This document shows, piece by piece, positions 1 through 10,096 of a stretch of 64,000 nucleotides of DNA. The notes below the pieces were generated by a model. That model ran no database searches and was not told the origin of the DNA. It was given only the letters and a program-made list of their open reading frames with translations. Source of the stretch: Glandiceps talaboti (lineage: Eukaryota > Hemichordata > Enteropneusta > Spengelidae); assembly GCF_964340395.1 (NCBI RefSeq), contig NC_135551.1:7001963-7065962 (forward strand), given 5' to 3'. The position numbers and the translations under genes are program-made. Within the stretch, counting starts at the first letter, position 1; every line of letters starts with the position of its first letter.

Positions 1-94
1 ATGCACGGCAATGTCTTAGAACAATAGCATCACACGACCACTCAGGAGTCACTCAGTAGAATGATAGCGTCGCACCGAGCGTCCCTAAAATGTT

Positions 95-715
95 GACATA
101 TATAGAGATATGTACACATCATGTGATGGTATGTTACATCATATAATGAAATGTTCACATAATGGTATGTTCACATCATATAATGATATGTTTACATCAT
201 ATAATGAAATATCCACATTATAAAGAGATATGTACACATCATATTGAAATGTTCAAACCATATAACAATATGTTCACATTATATAAAGATATGTACACAT
301 CATATAATGGTGTGTTCACAACACAAAGATATGTACACATATAATGAAATGTTGACATATAAAGATATGTGCACATCATGTAAAGGCATGTTTACAACAT
401 ATAAAGATATGTTCACATTATATAATGAATTGTTCACATCATACAATGGTATTTTTACATCATATAATGAAATATTCACATCATATTAAGATATTTACAC
501 ACCATATAATGAAATGTTCACATCATACAAAGATATATTCACATCATATAATGAAATGTTCACATCATATAAAGATATATTCACATATAATGGCATGTTC
601 ACATCATAAAATGAAATGTTCAAATCATATACAGCTATGTTCACATGTAAAGATACGTTCACATCATATAGTAATGTGTATGTATAATAATGATATGTTA
701 GCATCATAAATCGAC
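95..715. repeat. 21-bp AT-rich minisatellite
   Basis: Tandem copies of a 21-bp unit with core TTCACATCATATAATGAAAT, alternating with a variant containing AAAGATAT, so a 42-bp higher-order period is visible in the best-ordered part near 480-600. Copies at the left end are more diverged. Because 21 is a multiple of three the array stays open in several frames on both strands and yields false repetitive reading frames rich in His, Ile, Met and Cys. There are no unique spacers, so it is not CRISPR-like. Confidence 0.85.
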
Positions 716-1194
716 AGAACTGTATTTTAAGACTTAACACAGCTGCGGCATTCCATAAGGGAAGTCGACAGTAATATATATATATAGTCAAAGTCATACA
801 TATACATTATTTAGAGAGAAAATAAAGCGTACATGTATTCATGTAACATATATACACTTGCCATGCCGTTCAATAAATGAAAACACAATCCTTTCCTTAC
901 ATTTTGCATCCTTCCAGGCTAAGCTCCTTAGTGGTTCCTTCTCTTTTTAATTTTATCATCAAAAGTGTTTTGTTTAGTTCTTTAGACGATGCAATATAAT
1001 ATTGCATATATATCAAACAAAACAACATGATTGTCTTATACGTCGAGACGTTCTTATAATGTCCATTCCTTTCCAACATATGTCCAGATTCAAAATACAT
1101 GTGTGTTGTTACCATTAAATTTGGAAACTCTTACAGTTCACGACGTTTTTGTTTCAAACTAAGCATTGTTGTTCTTCTCTGTGTTGTTTGTTTG
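716..1194. other. Unassigned sequence
   Basis: AT-rich, no convincing coding exon, RNA gene or repeat recognised on either strand. Confidence 0.5.
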
Positions 1195-1290
1195 CCAATT
1201 TTTTCCATTGAAAAAGAATATTTATTCGAAACGTCAGATTTAACAGCTATATATACGGACTGGTTTATTAGTTCCTTATGCATTTCTTTC
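1195..1290 (+). mobile_element. Penelope-like element 3' end, solo fragment
   Basis: This about 95-bp stretch matches, in the opposite orientation, the 3' end of the Penelope-like element at 35.2 kb. Shared blocks include TTGAAAAAGAATATTTATTC followed by GAAACGTC, then GATTTAACAGCTAT and a GGACTG/TTTATTAGTTCC block. The order short hairpin then GAAAC resembles the stem II-GAAA part of hammerhead ribozymes known from Penelope-like elements, but the CTGATGA box is not intact. It runs straight into a CATA microsatellite. Confidence 0.65.
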
Positions 1291-1347
1291 TACATACATA
1301 CATACATACATACATACATACATACATACATACATACATACATACAT
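1291..1347. repeat. (CATA)n microsatellite
   Basis: About 14 uninterrupted CATA units directly downstream of the Penelope-like 3' end and 41 bp from the splice donor of the exon at 1,389-1,644. Confidence 0.95.
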
Positions 1348-1388
1348 TCATAGATATGAACAAGCAAGCAGGCAGAAACAGATATTAC

Positions 1389-1644
1389 CTTGGATTATGG
1401 GAGTGTGACATGTAAATACCTGATGTGTACATCTCTATCTCCTTAATAACGACATTGTCAAAAAAGTATCTCAGCAGCATCTTTAATCCAACAACTGCAT
1501 TGGGTTGTATACAGAACCATTGGAGCCACACAGAACCGTCAGTATTATGAGCCAAGTCAATGGACCCCTCATTAACATTTTCTACAGTCCCACATGTATG
1601 ACCGTCATCAGTGAAGCTTATAAATATAGCATTATGTAGACCCT
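1389..1644 (-). CDS. Candidate exon 4 of the trefoil-protein gene (unknown domain)
   Basis: An 85-codon stretch open on the minus strand without its own start codon. It is bounded by a pyrimidine-rich tract ending in GAAG/AGGG (acceptor at 1,645) and by CCAAG/GTAATA (donor at 1,388). The acceptor gives phase 1 entry, matching the phase 1 exit of the exon at 32,220-32,531. The translation reads like a globular extracellular domain, with SFTDDGHTCGTVENVNEG and a WLQWFC segment, two cysteines and balanced composition. I do not recognise the family. The exon leaves in phase 2, so the gene should continue to the left of this window. The whole Polinton sits in the intron before this exon. Link to the other exons is inferred from strand, order and phase only. 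Confidence 0.6.
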
Positions 1645-1647
1645 CTT

Positions 1648-1817
1648 CACATCACAAGTAAAATAGAAAATTTTGAAATGAATATTTGTGTATCATTGTG
1701 TGTTCTGAGACATTTTTTATACAGATAATCCTGTTCCCCACACTATTTCAACAGGCCTTTACACAAACAAATATATAAATCAGAAACTTTGGTACAGCAT
1801 CCACAAAACATATATTA
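1648..1817. other. Intron sequence left of the Polinton
   Basis: AT-rich DNA containing the pyrimidine-rich acceptor region of the exon to its left. Nothing else recognised. Confidence 0.4.
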
Positions 1818-1823
1818 AACATT
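1818..1823. repeat. Left target-site duplication of the Polinton (AACATT)
   Basis: The six bases just outside the left inverted repeat are AACATT; the six just outside the right one (28,772-28,777) are GACATT. Six-bp duplications are the rule for Polinton/Maverick integrases. One mismatch fits an old insertion. Confidence 0.75.
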
Positions 1824-1979
1824 AGTAGTAATAAAAATGGGGGTACGAGACCATGAAACGACATACCCCTTAATTAAGCATTTTTACCTTTAAAAATGGT
1901 CTAATTTATATCAAATTTTAGTACATACAAAACATGACCCTGTCGTGTTATAGTTAAGATTATCTGGAACGACAGTGAA
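1824..1979 (+). repeat. Left terminal inverted repeat of the Polinton
   Basis: Begins AGTAGTAATAAAAATGGGGG. It pairs with the reverse complement of 28,616-28,771 over about 156 bp with scattered mismatches and small indels, including the long shared blocks TACGAGACCA, AAACGACATACCC, AAATTTTAGTACATA and AACATGACCCTGTCGT. A further inverted match (TTAAGTCAACCACT, at 1,994-2,007 and about 28,450-28,465) lies just inside, so the original repeats may have been longer. Confidence 0.9.
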
Positions 1980-2024
1980 CGACAAGTCTCTGAATTAAGT
2001 CAACCACTGAAACAAATATATACC

Positions 2025-2390
2025 ATGAGAGATAATCGTGTTACATGCGATAGGTCAGCACCTGAATATAAATGTGAAAATTGCAACAAGCATTTTAAAC
2101 ATAGACATAATTTTATCAAACATGGAAACATAAAACACTCCTGTGAGAATACTAAATATGAATATCCTGATGCATGTCCAACATGTGATCGTGTTTTTGC
2201 CGAGTTCACATGAGATAAATGTGGGTTTGCATATAAATATAAGTGTCATTTAAAGAAACATCTTGACACAGGAACACCTTGCGATAAAGAACCCAAGAAA
2301 TATTTCAGTGAATGCAGTTTAGAATTAAGTAGTTATTTTGCGCTGTGTAGACATAGAAAGAAAAGTTGTAAATTGCAAAAACCCAATTGA
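2025..2390 (+). pseudogene. C2H2 zinc-finger protein of the Polinton
   Basis: A 122-codon frame with one internal stop (TGA at 2,211). Finger 1 is canonical: CENCNKHF...H-x4-H, C-x2-C-x12-H-x4-H. A second pair follows (CPTCDRVFAEF, then the stop, then CGFAYKYKCHLKKHL), and a third degenerate finger lies near CSLELSSYFALCRHRKKSC. It is the first gene inside the left inverted repeat. Small zinc-finger proteins are common cargo of Polintons and related viruses, probably binding nucleic acid; the exact role is unknown. The readable part before the stop is 62 codons. Confidence 0.6.
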
Positions 2391-2445
2391 ATGAATAAAT
2401 ATTATATAAATATGGATAAAAATATGTATCTTATTTATATATAAC

Positions 2446-3224
2446 ATGGATAAGATTCGGAATCGACTCACTAACTGAATGATAAAAGTTGGTGGTCGTG
2501 TGTATAATAAGCTTATACAGAATGGAGATCTACAACCTATTCCTAATACCGCACCCCTAAGGGAAGAGAATATTTTGGATTGGCCCGTGCCTGATAATCT
2601 TCCTCGACCATTAACAGAGGAATTCATCATAAATCCTGTTACCAAATGTATGGTTAAAATAGGTAATGATACATATCAAACTCTTATGAACAGAGGCTAC
2701 CGGCATGTAGGTGGTGTTTTTATGCCACCCAGATATCACAAACTAGAGAGAGCTTTTAAAGGATATGTGAAATCATATGAAATTGATATAACTGAGAACG
2801 AACCTCCAACACAATTAACTGGAAATAAATTGTTAATAAAGAAAATCTTAGAAAAAAGTTTACAAGATACAGGTGGAATAAAAGCGATATTAACCTTGAA
2901 GATAAAATTTGTTAAAAGTGGTAAAGATATGGAGGAGATAGATAACAAGTGATGGTTATTTTAATAGTAGTCCATTACAAATTATAAATACTGAACACAT
3001 AGAGGAACAAGTGAATGCAAGTTTTGAAAAAAAATAATGAACACATTGCCAAATGGTTACTTGAAGGATCTGGTTGGCAAATAAAAACACTTCTTAATTT
3101 TTATGTAAATATTGCAAGATACGACCCTCTACAAGGTAACTCATATATTGAATTACCAAAAGAGTTACAAAATTCAAGGAAAGGTCTCGTTAATATACAA
3201 AACAATGATAATGAATGTTTTAGA
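2446..3224 (+). pseudogene. polB: PolB N-terminal region, segment 1
   Basis: The apparent start ATG at 2,446 is followed by a stop ten codons later, then the frame is open to 2,952 and resumes in shifted frames from about 2,955 to 3,224. Two copies of a short motif are visible: MIKVGGRVYNKLIQNG and INPVTKCMVKIGNDTYQTL. They resemble the viral 2-cysteine-adaptor type motif (NP-x-T-x-x-x-I/V-K-x-G-x-x-Y-x-x-L) that often precedes or accompanies virus-encoded enzymes. The last part, GSGWQIKTLLNFYVNIARY to NIQNNDNECFR, is the typical lead-in of Polinton-type protein-primed polymerases. The sequence stops at NECFR, where a LINE is inserted, and continues at 6,278. Frameshifts fall in A-runs (near 3,030). 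Confidence 0.75.
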
Positions 3225-3225
3225 G

Positions 3226-5991
3226 ACTTGGTTGAGGGTAAAAGATTCAGCAACACGGTCAGCTTGTCTCCCCCCTGCATATAACATCAACGATTTTCCC
3301 AGGCAAAATAGAACCGGGGGTGGTGTCGGAGTGGTTTATCGGGAAGACTTGTTCGAAGTAAGAAGAGTAAAAGCGGGAGAAGAAAGTTCGTTTGAATACA
3401 CACAATGGGTGGCCAAGTATAGAGATATTAAAGTCAACTTGGTGTCAATCTACCGACCTCCATATTCTGCAGTACATCCGATCAGCGTGAATATCTTTCT
3501 ACAAGAACTCGAAAATTATTTGGACAAGATTCTAGACTCCAGTGAACCTGTCATAATATGTGGCGATTTAAATATCCATGTTAACAACGTCAACGACCAG
3601 TCAGCAAATAAATTCAATGACATATGTCAGTCAAGAAACCTGACACAGCATGTATCTGTTCCAACGCATACATCAGGCAATACCCTAGACCTTATTATTA
3701 CACGGGATGATAACAGACTATCCATCACCCCACCTGTTAGCGGACACTACATCTCAGATCACTGTTTTGTAATCACACATCTGTCCAACATTAACCGGCA
3801 TATTGAAGAAAATACTGTTACCTTCCGACAATACAAGAAAATAAACAAAGAGGCCTTCAGAAATGATATACTTAATTCATCACTATGCGATCATGCTTTG
3901 CTGAATAACAGCGATCTTGATTCGTTAGTTTCTACCTATAATACCGTACTAACTGAACTTCTGGATAAACACGCCCCTTTGATTACCAAGCGATTTACAA
4001 CAAGACCAACATTACCGTGGATCAATGATGAAATACGGCTTACAAGAAGACTTCGAAGACGTGCTGAACGAAAATGGAGACAAAATCAAAACCACAACAG
4101 TAGATTGACTTTCAAACAGTTCAGGAATAAACTGTCAAATAGACTTGAAAATGCCTGCACCGAATACTATTGTAACGCTGTTTCAGAATGCCAAGGCGAC
4201 CAGAAGAAATTATATAGCATAGTGAATTCTCTGATGAGACCACCAAAGTTGACGCCGTTGCCCGATCACGACTGTAAGACTGAGTTAGCGAACAAATTCA
4301 ACAACTTTTTCGTTGATAAAGTCGCCAACATCAGACAGAAATTAGATGACCAGGCCGAAAATACTGCCCTGACGGATGGGTTCAGATCACGGATAGTCGA
4401 CACCCACTTGAATAAATTCACACCTCTGAAGCCAGATGAAATAAAGAAATACATAATGAAATCGCCGACAAAGCAGTGCCAAAGTGATCCCATTCCCACT
4501 TGGTTACTTAAAGAATACGTTAACATTCTACTACCTATTATCACCTGTATGACAAACCGTTCTCTTCAGATTGGCACTTTTCCAGCTGTGTGGAAAGAAG
4601 CTACAGTAATACCACTGATTAAAAAAACAGGTGGTGGTACTGAGCTATCCAATTACAGACCAGTCAGCAACCTCCCATTCATATCGAAACTCGTAGAACG
4701 CGTTGTCGCCGACCAACTTACCAAGCATATGCAGATTAATGCACCGTTACCAATACACCAATCGGCATACAGACAGCACCACAGTACAGAGACTGTTCTT
4801 GGTAAAGTTGTATCCGACATACTAGAGTGCATGGGTCGAAAAGAAGTCGCACTATTAGTTCTCCTCGATTTGAGTGCTGCCTTTGACACAGTGGACCATA
4901 ATATACTCATTGACATTATGCAAAAAGAATTTGGTATCAAAAATGTCGCTCTCGATTGGCTATCTTCGTATCTTGTCAACAGATCACAACGAGTCTTGAT
5001 ATCTGGCAGTACATCTGAGAGTGTTCAAATGAAGTTCGGAGTCCCACAAGGGTCTTGTCTCGGTCCAGTTCTTTTCACAGCCTATTCCAGTACACTATTT
5101 CACGTCATTAACAAACATATGATAACTTCTCATGGTTACGCAGATGACACACAACTCGTAAAGATGTTCAAGCCCCGGATAAGTGATCAAACCGAGGTCA
5201 CAATGTGTATAGAGAGGTGTATACGGGATATTCAGTCCTGGATGACAACACATCGACTCAAGTTAAACGATAGCAAAACAGAAGTCATGATCTTAGGAAC
5301 ACCTCAACAATTAGCAAAGACTACAATTGAACATATTGCAGTCGGAAATGATCAAATACAAGTAGTAGACCATGTACGTAATTTGGGTGGATGGCTAGAC
5401 TCTAATCTATCAATGGGTCGCCATGTCAATCAAATCTGCAAGAAAGTGAACCACAACTTACACAATATTCGTCAGATCCGGAAATATTTAAATCAAAGCG
5501 CAACTGAAACATTAGTTCATTCTCTAATTACTTCACATCTAGATTATGCGAATACCATAATGTTTGGAATGTCGCAATACTTGTTTGATAGGTTGCAACG
5601 AGTTCAGAATAATGCGGCACGTGTGGTTAAAGGGTTAAGAAAGTACGACAGTATCTCCAAAACTCTCATTGAGTTACACTGGCTTCCTGTAAAGGCAAGA
5701 GTTGATTTCAAAGTTATCCTCACAGTTTTTAAAGCTCTAAATAACGCAGCACCTGTTTATATTCGTGACATGTTTGTCCGCCCTGATAAGCCTCGTTATA
5801 ATTTACGCAAAAACTCCGTTAGAAATCTTGTAATTCCCCGTTCTTATAACAAGATTAATGATCGTGCCCTGGCCATTGCAGGACCTAGACTATGGAATTC
5901 CATTCCTGATGATCTCAAAGACCTTTCAGAACTTGAACTTTTTAAACGAAAACTTAAAACACACCTCTTTAAAATGTATCATGAATTGTGA
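3226..5991 (+). CDS. LINE ORF2: endonuclease (partial) and reverse transcriptase
   Basis: A 921-codon open frame in LINE 1 without its native start (the upstream part read in the same frame belongs to PolB). The N-terminal half is an apurinic-type (EEP) endonuclease lacking its first part: VSIYRPPYS, IICGDLNIHVNN and a C-terminal SDHCFVITH are visible. The reverse transcriptase has all catalytic motifs: LLDLSAAFDTVDH near 4,862, VPQGSCLGPVLF near 5,041 and the YADD box at about 5,137. The C-terminal thumb/connection region ends with ...KTHLFKMYHEL. Family assignment is to the CR1/jockey/L2 group of endonuclease-RT LINEs; the exact clade is uncertain. The intact frame contrasts with the broken Polinton genes around it. 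Confidence 0.88.
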   Translation, partial: TWLRVKDSATRSACLPPAYNINDFPRQNRTGGGVGVVYREDLFEVRRVKAGEESSFEYTQWVAKYRDIKVNLVSIYRPPYSAVHPISVNIFLQELENYLDKILDSSEPVIICGDLNIHVNNVNDQSANKFNDICQSRNLTQHVSVPTHTSGNTLDLIITRDDNRLSITPPVSGHYISDHCFVITHLSNINRHIEENTVTFRQYKKINKEAFRNDILNSSLCDHALLNNSDLDSLVSTYNTVLTELLDKHAPLITKRFTTRPTLPWINDEIRLTRRLRRRAERKWRQNQNHNSRLTFKQFRNKLSNRLENACTEYYCNAVSECQGDQKKLYSIVNSLMRPPKLTPLPDHDCKTELANKFNNFFVDKVANIRQKLDDQAENTALTDGFRSRIVDTHLNKFTPLKPDEIKKYIMKSPTKQCQSDPIPTWLLKEYVNILLPIITCMTNRSLQIGTFPAVWKEATVIPLIKKTGGGTELSNYRPVSNLPFISKLVERVVADQLTKHMQINAPLPIHQSAYRQHHSTETVLGKVVSDILECMGRKEVALLVLLDLSAAFDTVDHNILIDIMQKEFGIKNVALDWLSSYLVNRSQRVLISGSTSESVQMKFGVPQGSCLGPVLFTAYSSTLFHVINKHMITSHGYADDTQLVKMFKPRISDQTEVTMCIERCIRDIQSWMTTHRLKLNDSKTEVMILGTPQQLAKTTIEHIAVGNDQIQVVDHVRNLGGWLDSNLSMGRHVNQICKKVNHNLHNIRQIRKYLNQSATETLVHSLITSHLDYANTIMFGMSQYLFDRLQRVQNNAARVVKGLRKYDSISKTLIELHWLPVKARVDFKVILTVFKALNNAAPVYIRDMFVRPDKPRYNLRKNSVRNLVIPRSYNKINDRALAIAGPRLWNSIPDDLKDLSELELFKRKLKTHLFKMYHEL

Positions 5992-6272
5992 TTTGGTTAT
6001 TTGACTCAGAGTACAAAATTTTATTATCTTAGTGGTCATTTACGTTCGTTTTAATATTTGACATTTTTTAAGGCTTTTATAACAAGTCTCAGTCTATAAT
6101 TTTAATGACCATTCACTATGATCCTTTTAACATTTGACATTTTAAGGGTGTTAACGGTATACTTGTTTTTGTAGCATTCACCTTATTTACGTTTTTGTAT
6201 TTTATGTGCAGCGCTTTTGAATATTTTAAATAGAAAAGGCGCTTTAGAAAATAAATAAACTTAAACTTAAAC
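5992..6272 (+). other. LINE 1 3' untranslated region and tail
   Basis: Non-coding 3' region ending in GCGCTTTAGAAAATAAATAA and repeated CTTAAA units immediately before the right copy of the TTAGA duplication. Confidence 0.75.
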
Positions 6273-6277
6273 TTAGA

Positions 6278-6943
6278 TGGTGTCACTTGGCATACAAGTT
6301 TCCAGTTGGAATTCATAAAAATAGACCATCTTTATACAGTCAACACATCAACGATGTAGATTATAAAGGAATAATATTCCCAGTTACTATAAAACAAATT
6401 CCAAAGATTGAAAAACAAAACAATATATCTATTTCTGTATTTGGTTATAAAAAAGCATATCCAATTTATGTTAGTAAACAAACTTATGAAGATCACCTTG
6501 ACTTACTACTAATAACTCACAGTGATAAAAGTCATTATGTCTTGATTAAAGACTTTAACCAATTCATGTACAGTATAACAAACCATAAAGGAAGAAAGCA
6601 TTTCTGTAGATATTGTTTACAACACCTTTCAACTCTATAGATTTTAGAGCAACACATTCCTATTTGTTTTGAAATAAATGGAACACAAGCTATACGAATG
6701 CCAACTGAAAAGAACAAGTGGTTATCATTACAAAATTACCCAAAACAACTAAAGTAAAGAAAGTGTTATTTATAGAGCACCAGATGCATTCAAGACATTT
6801 ATGGAAATGATCAGAAGTTGACTATTGCAATGATATAAAACAGCAACATTTTAACAAATCTTTGTATATGAGTAAAAACGATGAAATATGTTTCAAAAAC
6901 GCAACACAATGTAATATTTGTGAAACATTATACAAGGAAGATG
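6278..6943 (+). pseudogene. polB: PolB segment 2 (N-terminal half continued)
   Basis: Resumes the polymerase frame after LINE 1. The first open part runs to 6,640 and reads WCHLAYKFPVGIHKNRPSLY, VTIKQIPKIEKQNNISISVF, PIYVSKQTYEDHLDLLLIT and HFCRYCLQHLSTL: the conserved region ahead of the exonuclease domain of Polinton polymerases, with a CxxC knuckle. After a stop the reading continues through ICFEINGTQAIRMPTEKNKW and, frameshifted, to a second Cys pair (ATQCNICETLYKED) where LINE 2 interrupts it. The conserved block that should follow this Cys pair, most of the exonuclease domain and polymerase motif A are absent from the window, so sequence was lost with the LINE 2 insertion. Confidence 0.8.
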
Positions 6944-9650
6944 TATTATAATGTGTGATTTTAATATTGACTTAAATAACCCAAATATACATTCAGAAAT
7001 GTTTCTAGGCAGTATGAATTGCTTATGTTTACACAAACTCATAACCTCGCCAACCAGAGTGACCAGCACATCTAGCACGTTAATCGATCATGTTTATATT
7101 ACAAATATATGTTCCAACACAATCCAAAGTGGTACTATGGTACTAGTGGTACTAAATGATCAGATCATTTCCAGTATTTGCTATATTTGATAGTTTACTT
7201 TCCAAAGATACTACTAGTAATTGTAAACATATATCCTACAGATGCAAGAGTAAGTATGATGTAGAATTATTTCGTAGACATCTCACGGGAATAAATTGGG
7301 ACGACGTATATATGTTCAGATGTAAACTCTCCATACGACAAATTAAGTTCAATTTTCATTGCAGCCTGTGATAAGCATGCGCCAAACATTTAAAGAGATA
7401 CTGGCAAAGTACTAATAAACCTTTGATCACACGAGCTATCAAGAAATCAATTAATAGAAAACATAAATTGTACGTTAATGTTATCAAATCAAATATCAAA
7501 CCTTGTATTGTCAGCAAATATAAGAACTATAGAAATGTTTTAACTTCTGTCCTCAGGGATGCAAAAAAGATGTACTATGGTAATTCATTTTTAAGAAAAA
7601 GGAAACATGAAGAAAACTTGGAATGTAATTATTGATGTTCTCGGTAAGAGGAATGGTAATGCCAAGGATAATGTACCTGACAATCTCATAATTTCTTCAG
7701 GCGGAAACCAATATGAATACACCTCTCCACGGGATATTGTATCAGGTTTCAATGATTTCTTTGTGAATATAGGCCCCCGACTTGCTAGTAATATGTCACG
7801 CGACAATTTTAGAGATTATTTAACAGAACCAATCCAAAATTATTTTTATCTTTACCCCACGACCCAGTATGAAGTTCGGGAATTTTTGCGAACGCTGAAT
7901 ATCAGTAAATCTTGTGGTTACGATAATATCCCGGCTAAACTTTTATCGGATGCATCCGACACTATATCCAAACCTCTGGAATATTTTTTTAATCTTTCTT
8001 TTTCTTCTGGGGAGGTTCCAAATTCCCTAAAAATCGCAAAAGTGAAACCAGTATATAAAAAGGGCCAGAACAAAGCCCGGACAATTATAGGCCAATTTCT
8101 ATTCTTCCCCTTTTGAAAATAAAAACCATTTGAAAAAATAGTTGATAATCGCCTTAGATCATTTCTATATCGCAACAAAATTTTATATGATCATCAATAT
8201 GGCTTCCGTCAAAAGTATAGCACAACATTGTCTGTCGTTAACAAAGTAATTCTCCTAAAGCAATTAGACGAAGGTAGAAATACTCTTGGCATTTTCTTTG
8301 ATTTCTCTAAAGCTTTTGACACTATCAACCATGGTATATTATTGTCTAAACTCGTGCATTATTGCATCAGAGGTATATCCCTGATGTGGTTCCAGGACTA
8401 ATTTTGTAATCGCCAACAGTATGTTAGCTCTGACGATGTCAACTCGATATGCTTGCCTATTTCATATGGACCTACACTATTCTTACTTTACATTAAAGAT
8501 CTTCCACTCTCTTCCTCATTCTTTGACTTCAGACTGTTTGCAGATGATTCCAACCCTTTTCACACATTCCCTCAATACCTCAACAATATTGACCTTTCAT
8601 TAGTGAACACCGAGTTTGAAAAAGTGATAGATTCATGTACTGCAAATAAACTAAGTATTAATGAGAAAAAGACAAAATTCATGTTTATTAGAGGCCGTAG
8701 AAAAAAAATTAATATTAGTGGAACCATGTGCATTAATGGTAACGTTATCGAGCAAGTTGATTCTGCATCTTTTGTTGGCATCGTCTTTGATAACCATCTT
8801 TTATTGAACATGCACATTGACGCTGTCAATAAGACTATTGTGAAAAATAGGAATCATTTATAAACTTAGGGACTTTGTACCCAAAAATATACTTATTTTA
8901 CTATATAAAACTTTCGTCCAACTATATATAACGTACGGTATAGAAGTCTGGGGAAGCACTTTTTCCTCCTATTTGTATTTTACGAGCTCAAAAATGGATG
9001 TGCATGCAATCACACACAGCCAGTCCATGACCCATTCGTCACCACTTTTCAACACTGTAGGCATTCTTGATGTTTAACTAAATAAACTGCACATGTTTTG
9101 GTCAGTACCTTTGTTTATGATTTGCTGCACAATAACTTACCACACTCTGTTGATGAATACTGCAATGTGTTAAACTATGAGTACAATACACGACGAAAAG
9201 ACCAAAATAATTTATGCGTACCTACTGTGAAAACATTCTATGGTAAACAGTCAATGACATGCACAGGTGCAGTCACATTCAATACAGCACAGCACAAGAA
9301 ATGAACCACGAAGGCAGCGATTCAAGTCATCACTATGTAAAGATTTACTAAAAGAGTATGTAATATAACATTGTAAAGTTCTAATGAAATATATGACTTC
9401 TTTTTACTATGGCACTCGTATATATAGGGGATGGTGAGGGGCGGGGTTAAGGGTAGCGCTACTTTTTGTATATTCATTTGCACTTTAAACGTGTACCATT
9501 ATTTACTTTGGCCAGGGGTAAGACACGATTAGCATATCTATTTTCTGACTCCTGTTATCTGATCCAGTTTGCTTTTCCTGTATTCACGTTTGTAATGTAC
9601 TTTTGATCGGGTAATAAAATATATATCATTCCATATCATATCATATCACG
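6944..9650 (+). mobile_element. LINE 2: degenerate CR1/jockey-like retrotransposon
   Basis: A second non-LTR element inside PolB. It starts within the endonuclease (CDFNIDLNNPNIH, then SPTRVTSTSSTLIDHVYITN), continues with the pre-RT region (FNDFFVNIGPRLA, SCGYDNIPAKLLSD) and RT motifs (FDFSKAFDTINH near 8,300; LFADDSN near 8,535), and ends near 9,650 in a tail of ATATC/ATC repeats. Readable pieces lie at 6,951-7,190, 7,423-7,635, 7,607-8,116 and 8,453-8,863, in different frames. It is clearly older than LINE 1. Confidence 0.85.
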
Positions 9651-9651
9651 T

Positions 9652-9867
9652 CAAGAAATTAGTATCCAAACCAACGTTTGTTATGCAAAGAATTATAACC
9701 GAAGTTCTACTAGCAGTGGAAAACAAAAAAAAAAGAACGATTAACCCTAAACCCGCCCTTATATGTTGGGATGAGCATTTTTGATCGGTCTAAAACTTTA
9801 ATGTACGACTTTCATTACAACTATATAAAAGAAAAGTATGGACCAGAAGCAAATTTGTTTTTAGCAC
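9652..9867 (+). pseudogene. polB: PolB segment 3 (before motif C)
   Basis: Short polymerase remnant in several frames: KKLVSKPTFVMQRIITEVLL, an A-run frameshift, PALICWDEHF and the block reading TLMYDFHYNYIKEKYG. This is the region just upstream of polymerase motif C. The SINE at 9,868 splits it from segment 4. Confidence 0.75.
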
Positions 9868-10096
9868 CTGCGGGCTCCGTGTGAGTAATCGTCCCCGACT
9901 TTTCAAGTCATTACTCCAGGAGTCCCCCCGAATTCGCACTCGTCTTGTGAGTAAGACACGGCTGAGTCTGTAAGAACACTCACCCTGGGTTTGGGTCGGT
10001 CACAGAAAAATCTTCCGTTTCCAGTGGGATTCGAACCCGTGACCTCCCGACTGCTAATCCTGTGCACTATCAACTACGTTACAGGGAGCCGGTTGT
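9868..10096 (-). mobile_element. tRNA-derived SINE
   Basis: About 230 bp inserted in PolB. Read on the minus strand it starts with a tRNA-like head (GGCTCCCTGTAACGTAGTTG, with an A-box-like GTAGTTGATAGTGCA) and a perfect B box, GGTTCGAATCC, followed by a tRNA-unrelated body. Flanks repeat imperfectly: GCAAATTTGTTTTTA on the left and GCTAAATTGTTATTTA on the right, consistent with a diverged target duplication of about 15 bp. It is not a functional tRNA gene, because the acceptor stem is not closed around the B box. Confidence 0.8.

Larger units (their letters stand above)
3225..6272 (+). mobile_element. LINE 1: young 5'-truncated non-LTR retrotransposon
   Basis: A 3.05-kb insertion splitting the PolB frame exactly between the codons for NECFR and WCHLAY. 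It is flanked by a 5-bp duplication TTAGA (3,220-3,224 and 6,273-6,277). The 5' end is truncated within the endonuclease domain and the 3' end carries tandem CTTAAA repeats, a CR1/L2/jockey-style non-poly(A) tail. The reading frame is intact, so this is the most recent of the LINE insertions here. Confidence 0.9.

Noticed and set aside
95-715. CRISPR array or repetitive secreted protein.
   Set aside because: No unique spacers; the 21-bp unit gives open frames in many registers simply because its length is a multiple of three.
4266-4979. Minus-strand frames inside LINE 1.
   Set aside because: Antisense shadows of the intact RT frame.
10015-10092. A tRNA gene on the minus strand, suggested by the perfect B box GGTTCGAATCC.
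   Set aside because: The acceptor and anticodon stems do not close into a cloverleaf and the sequence continues into a SINE body flanked by an imperfect duplication in PolB.
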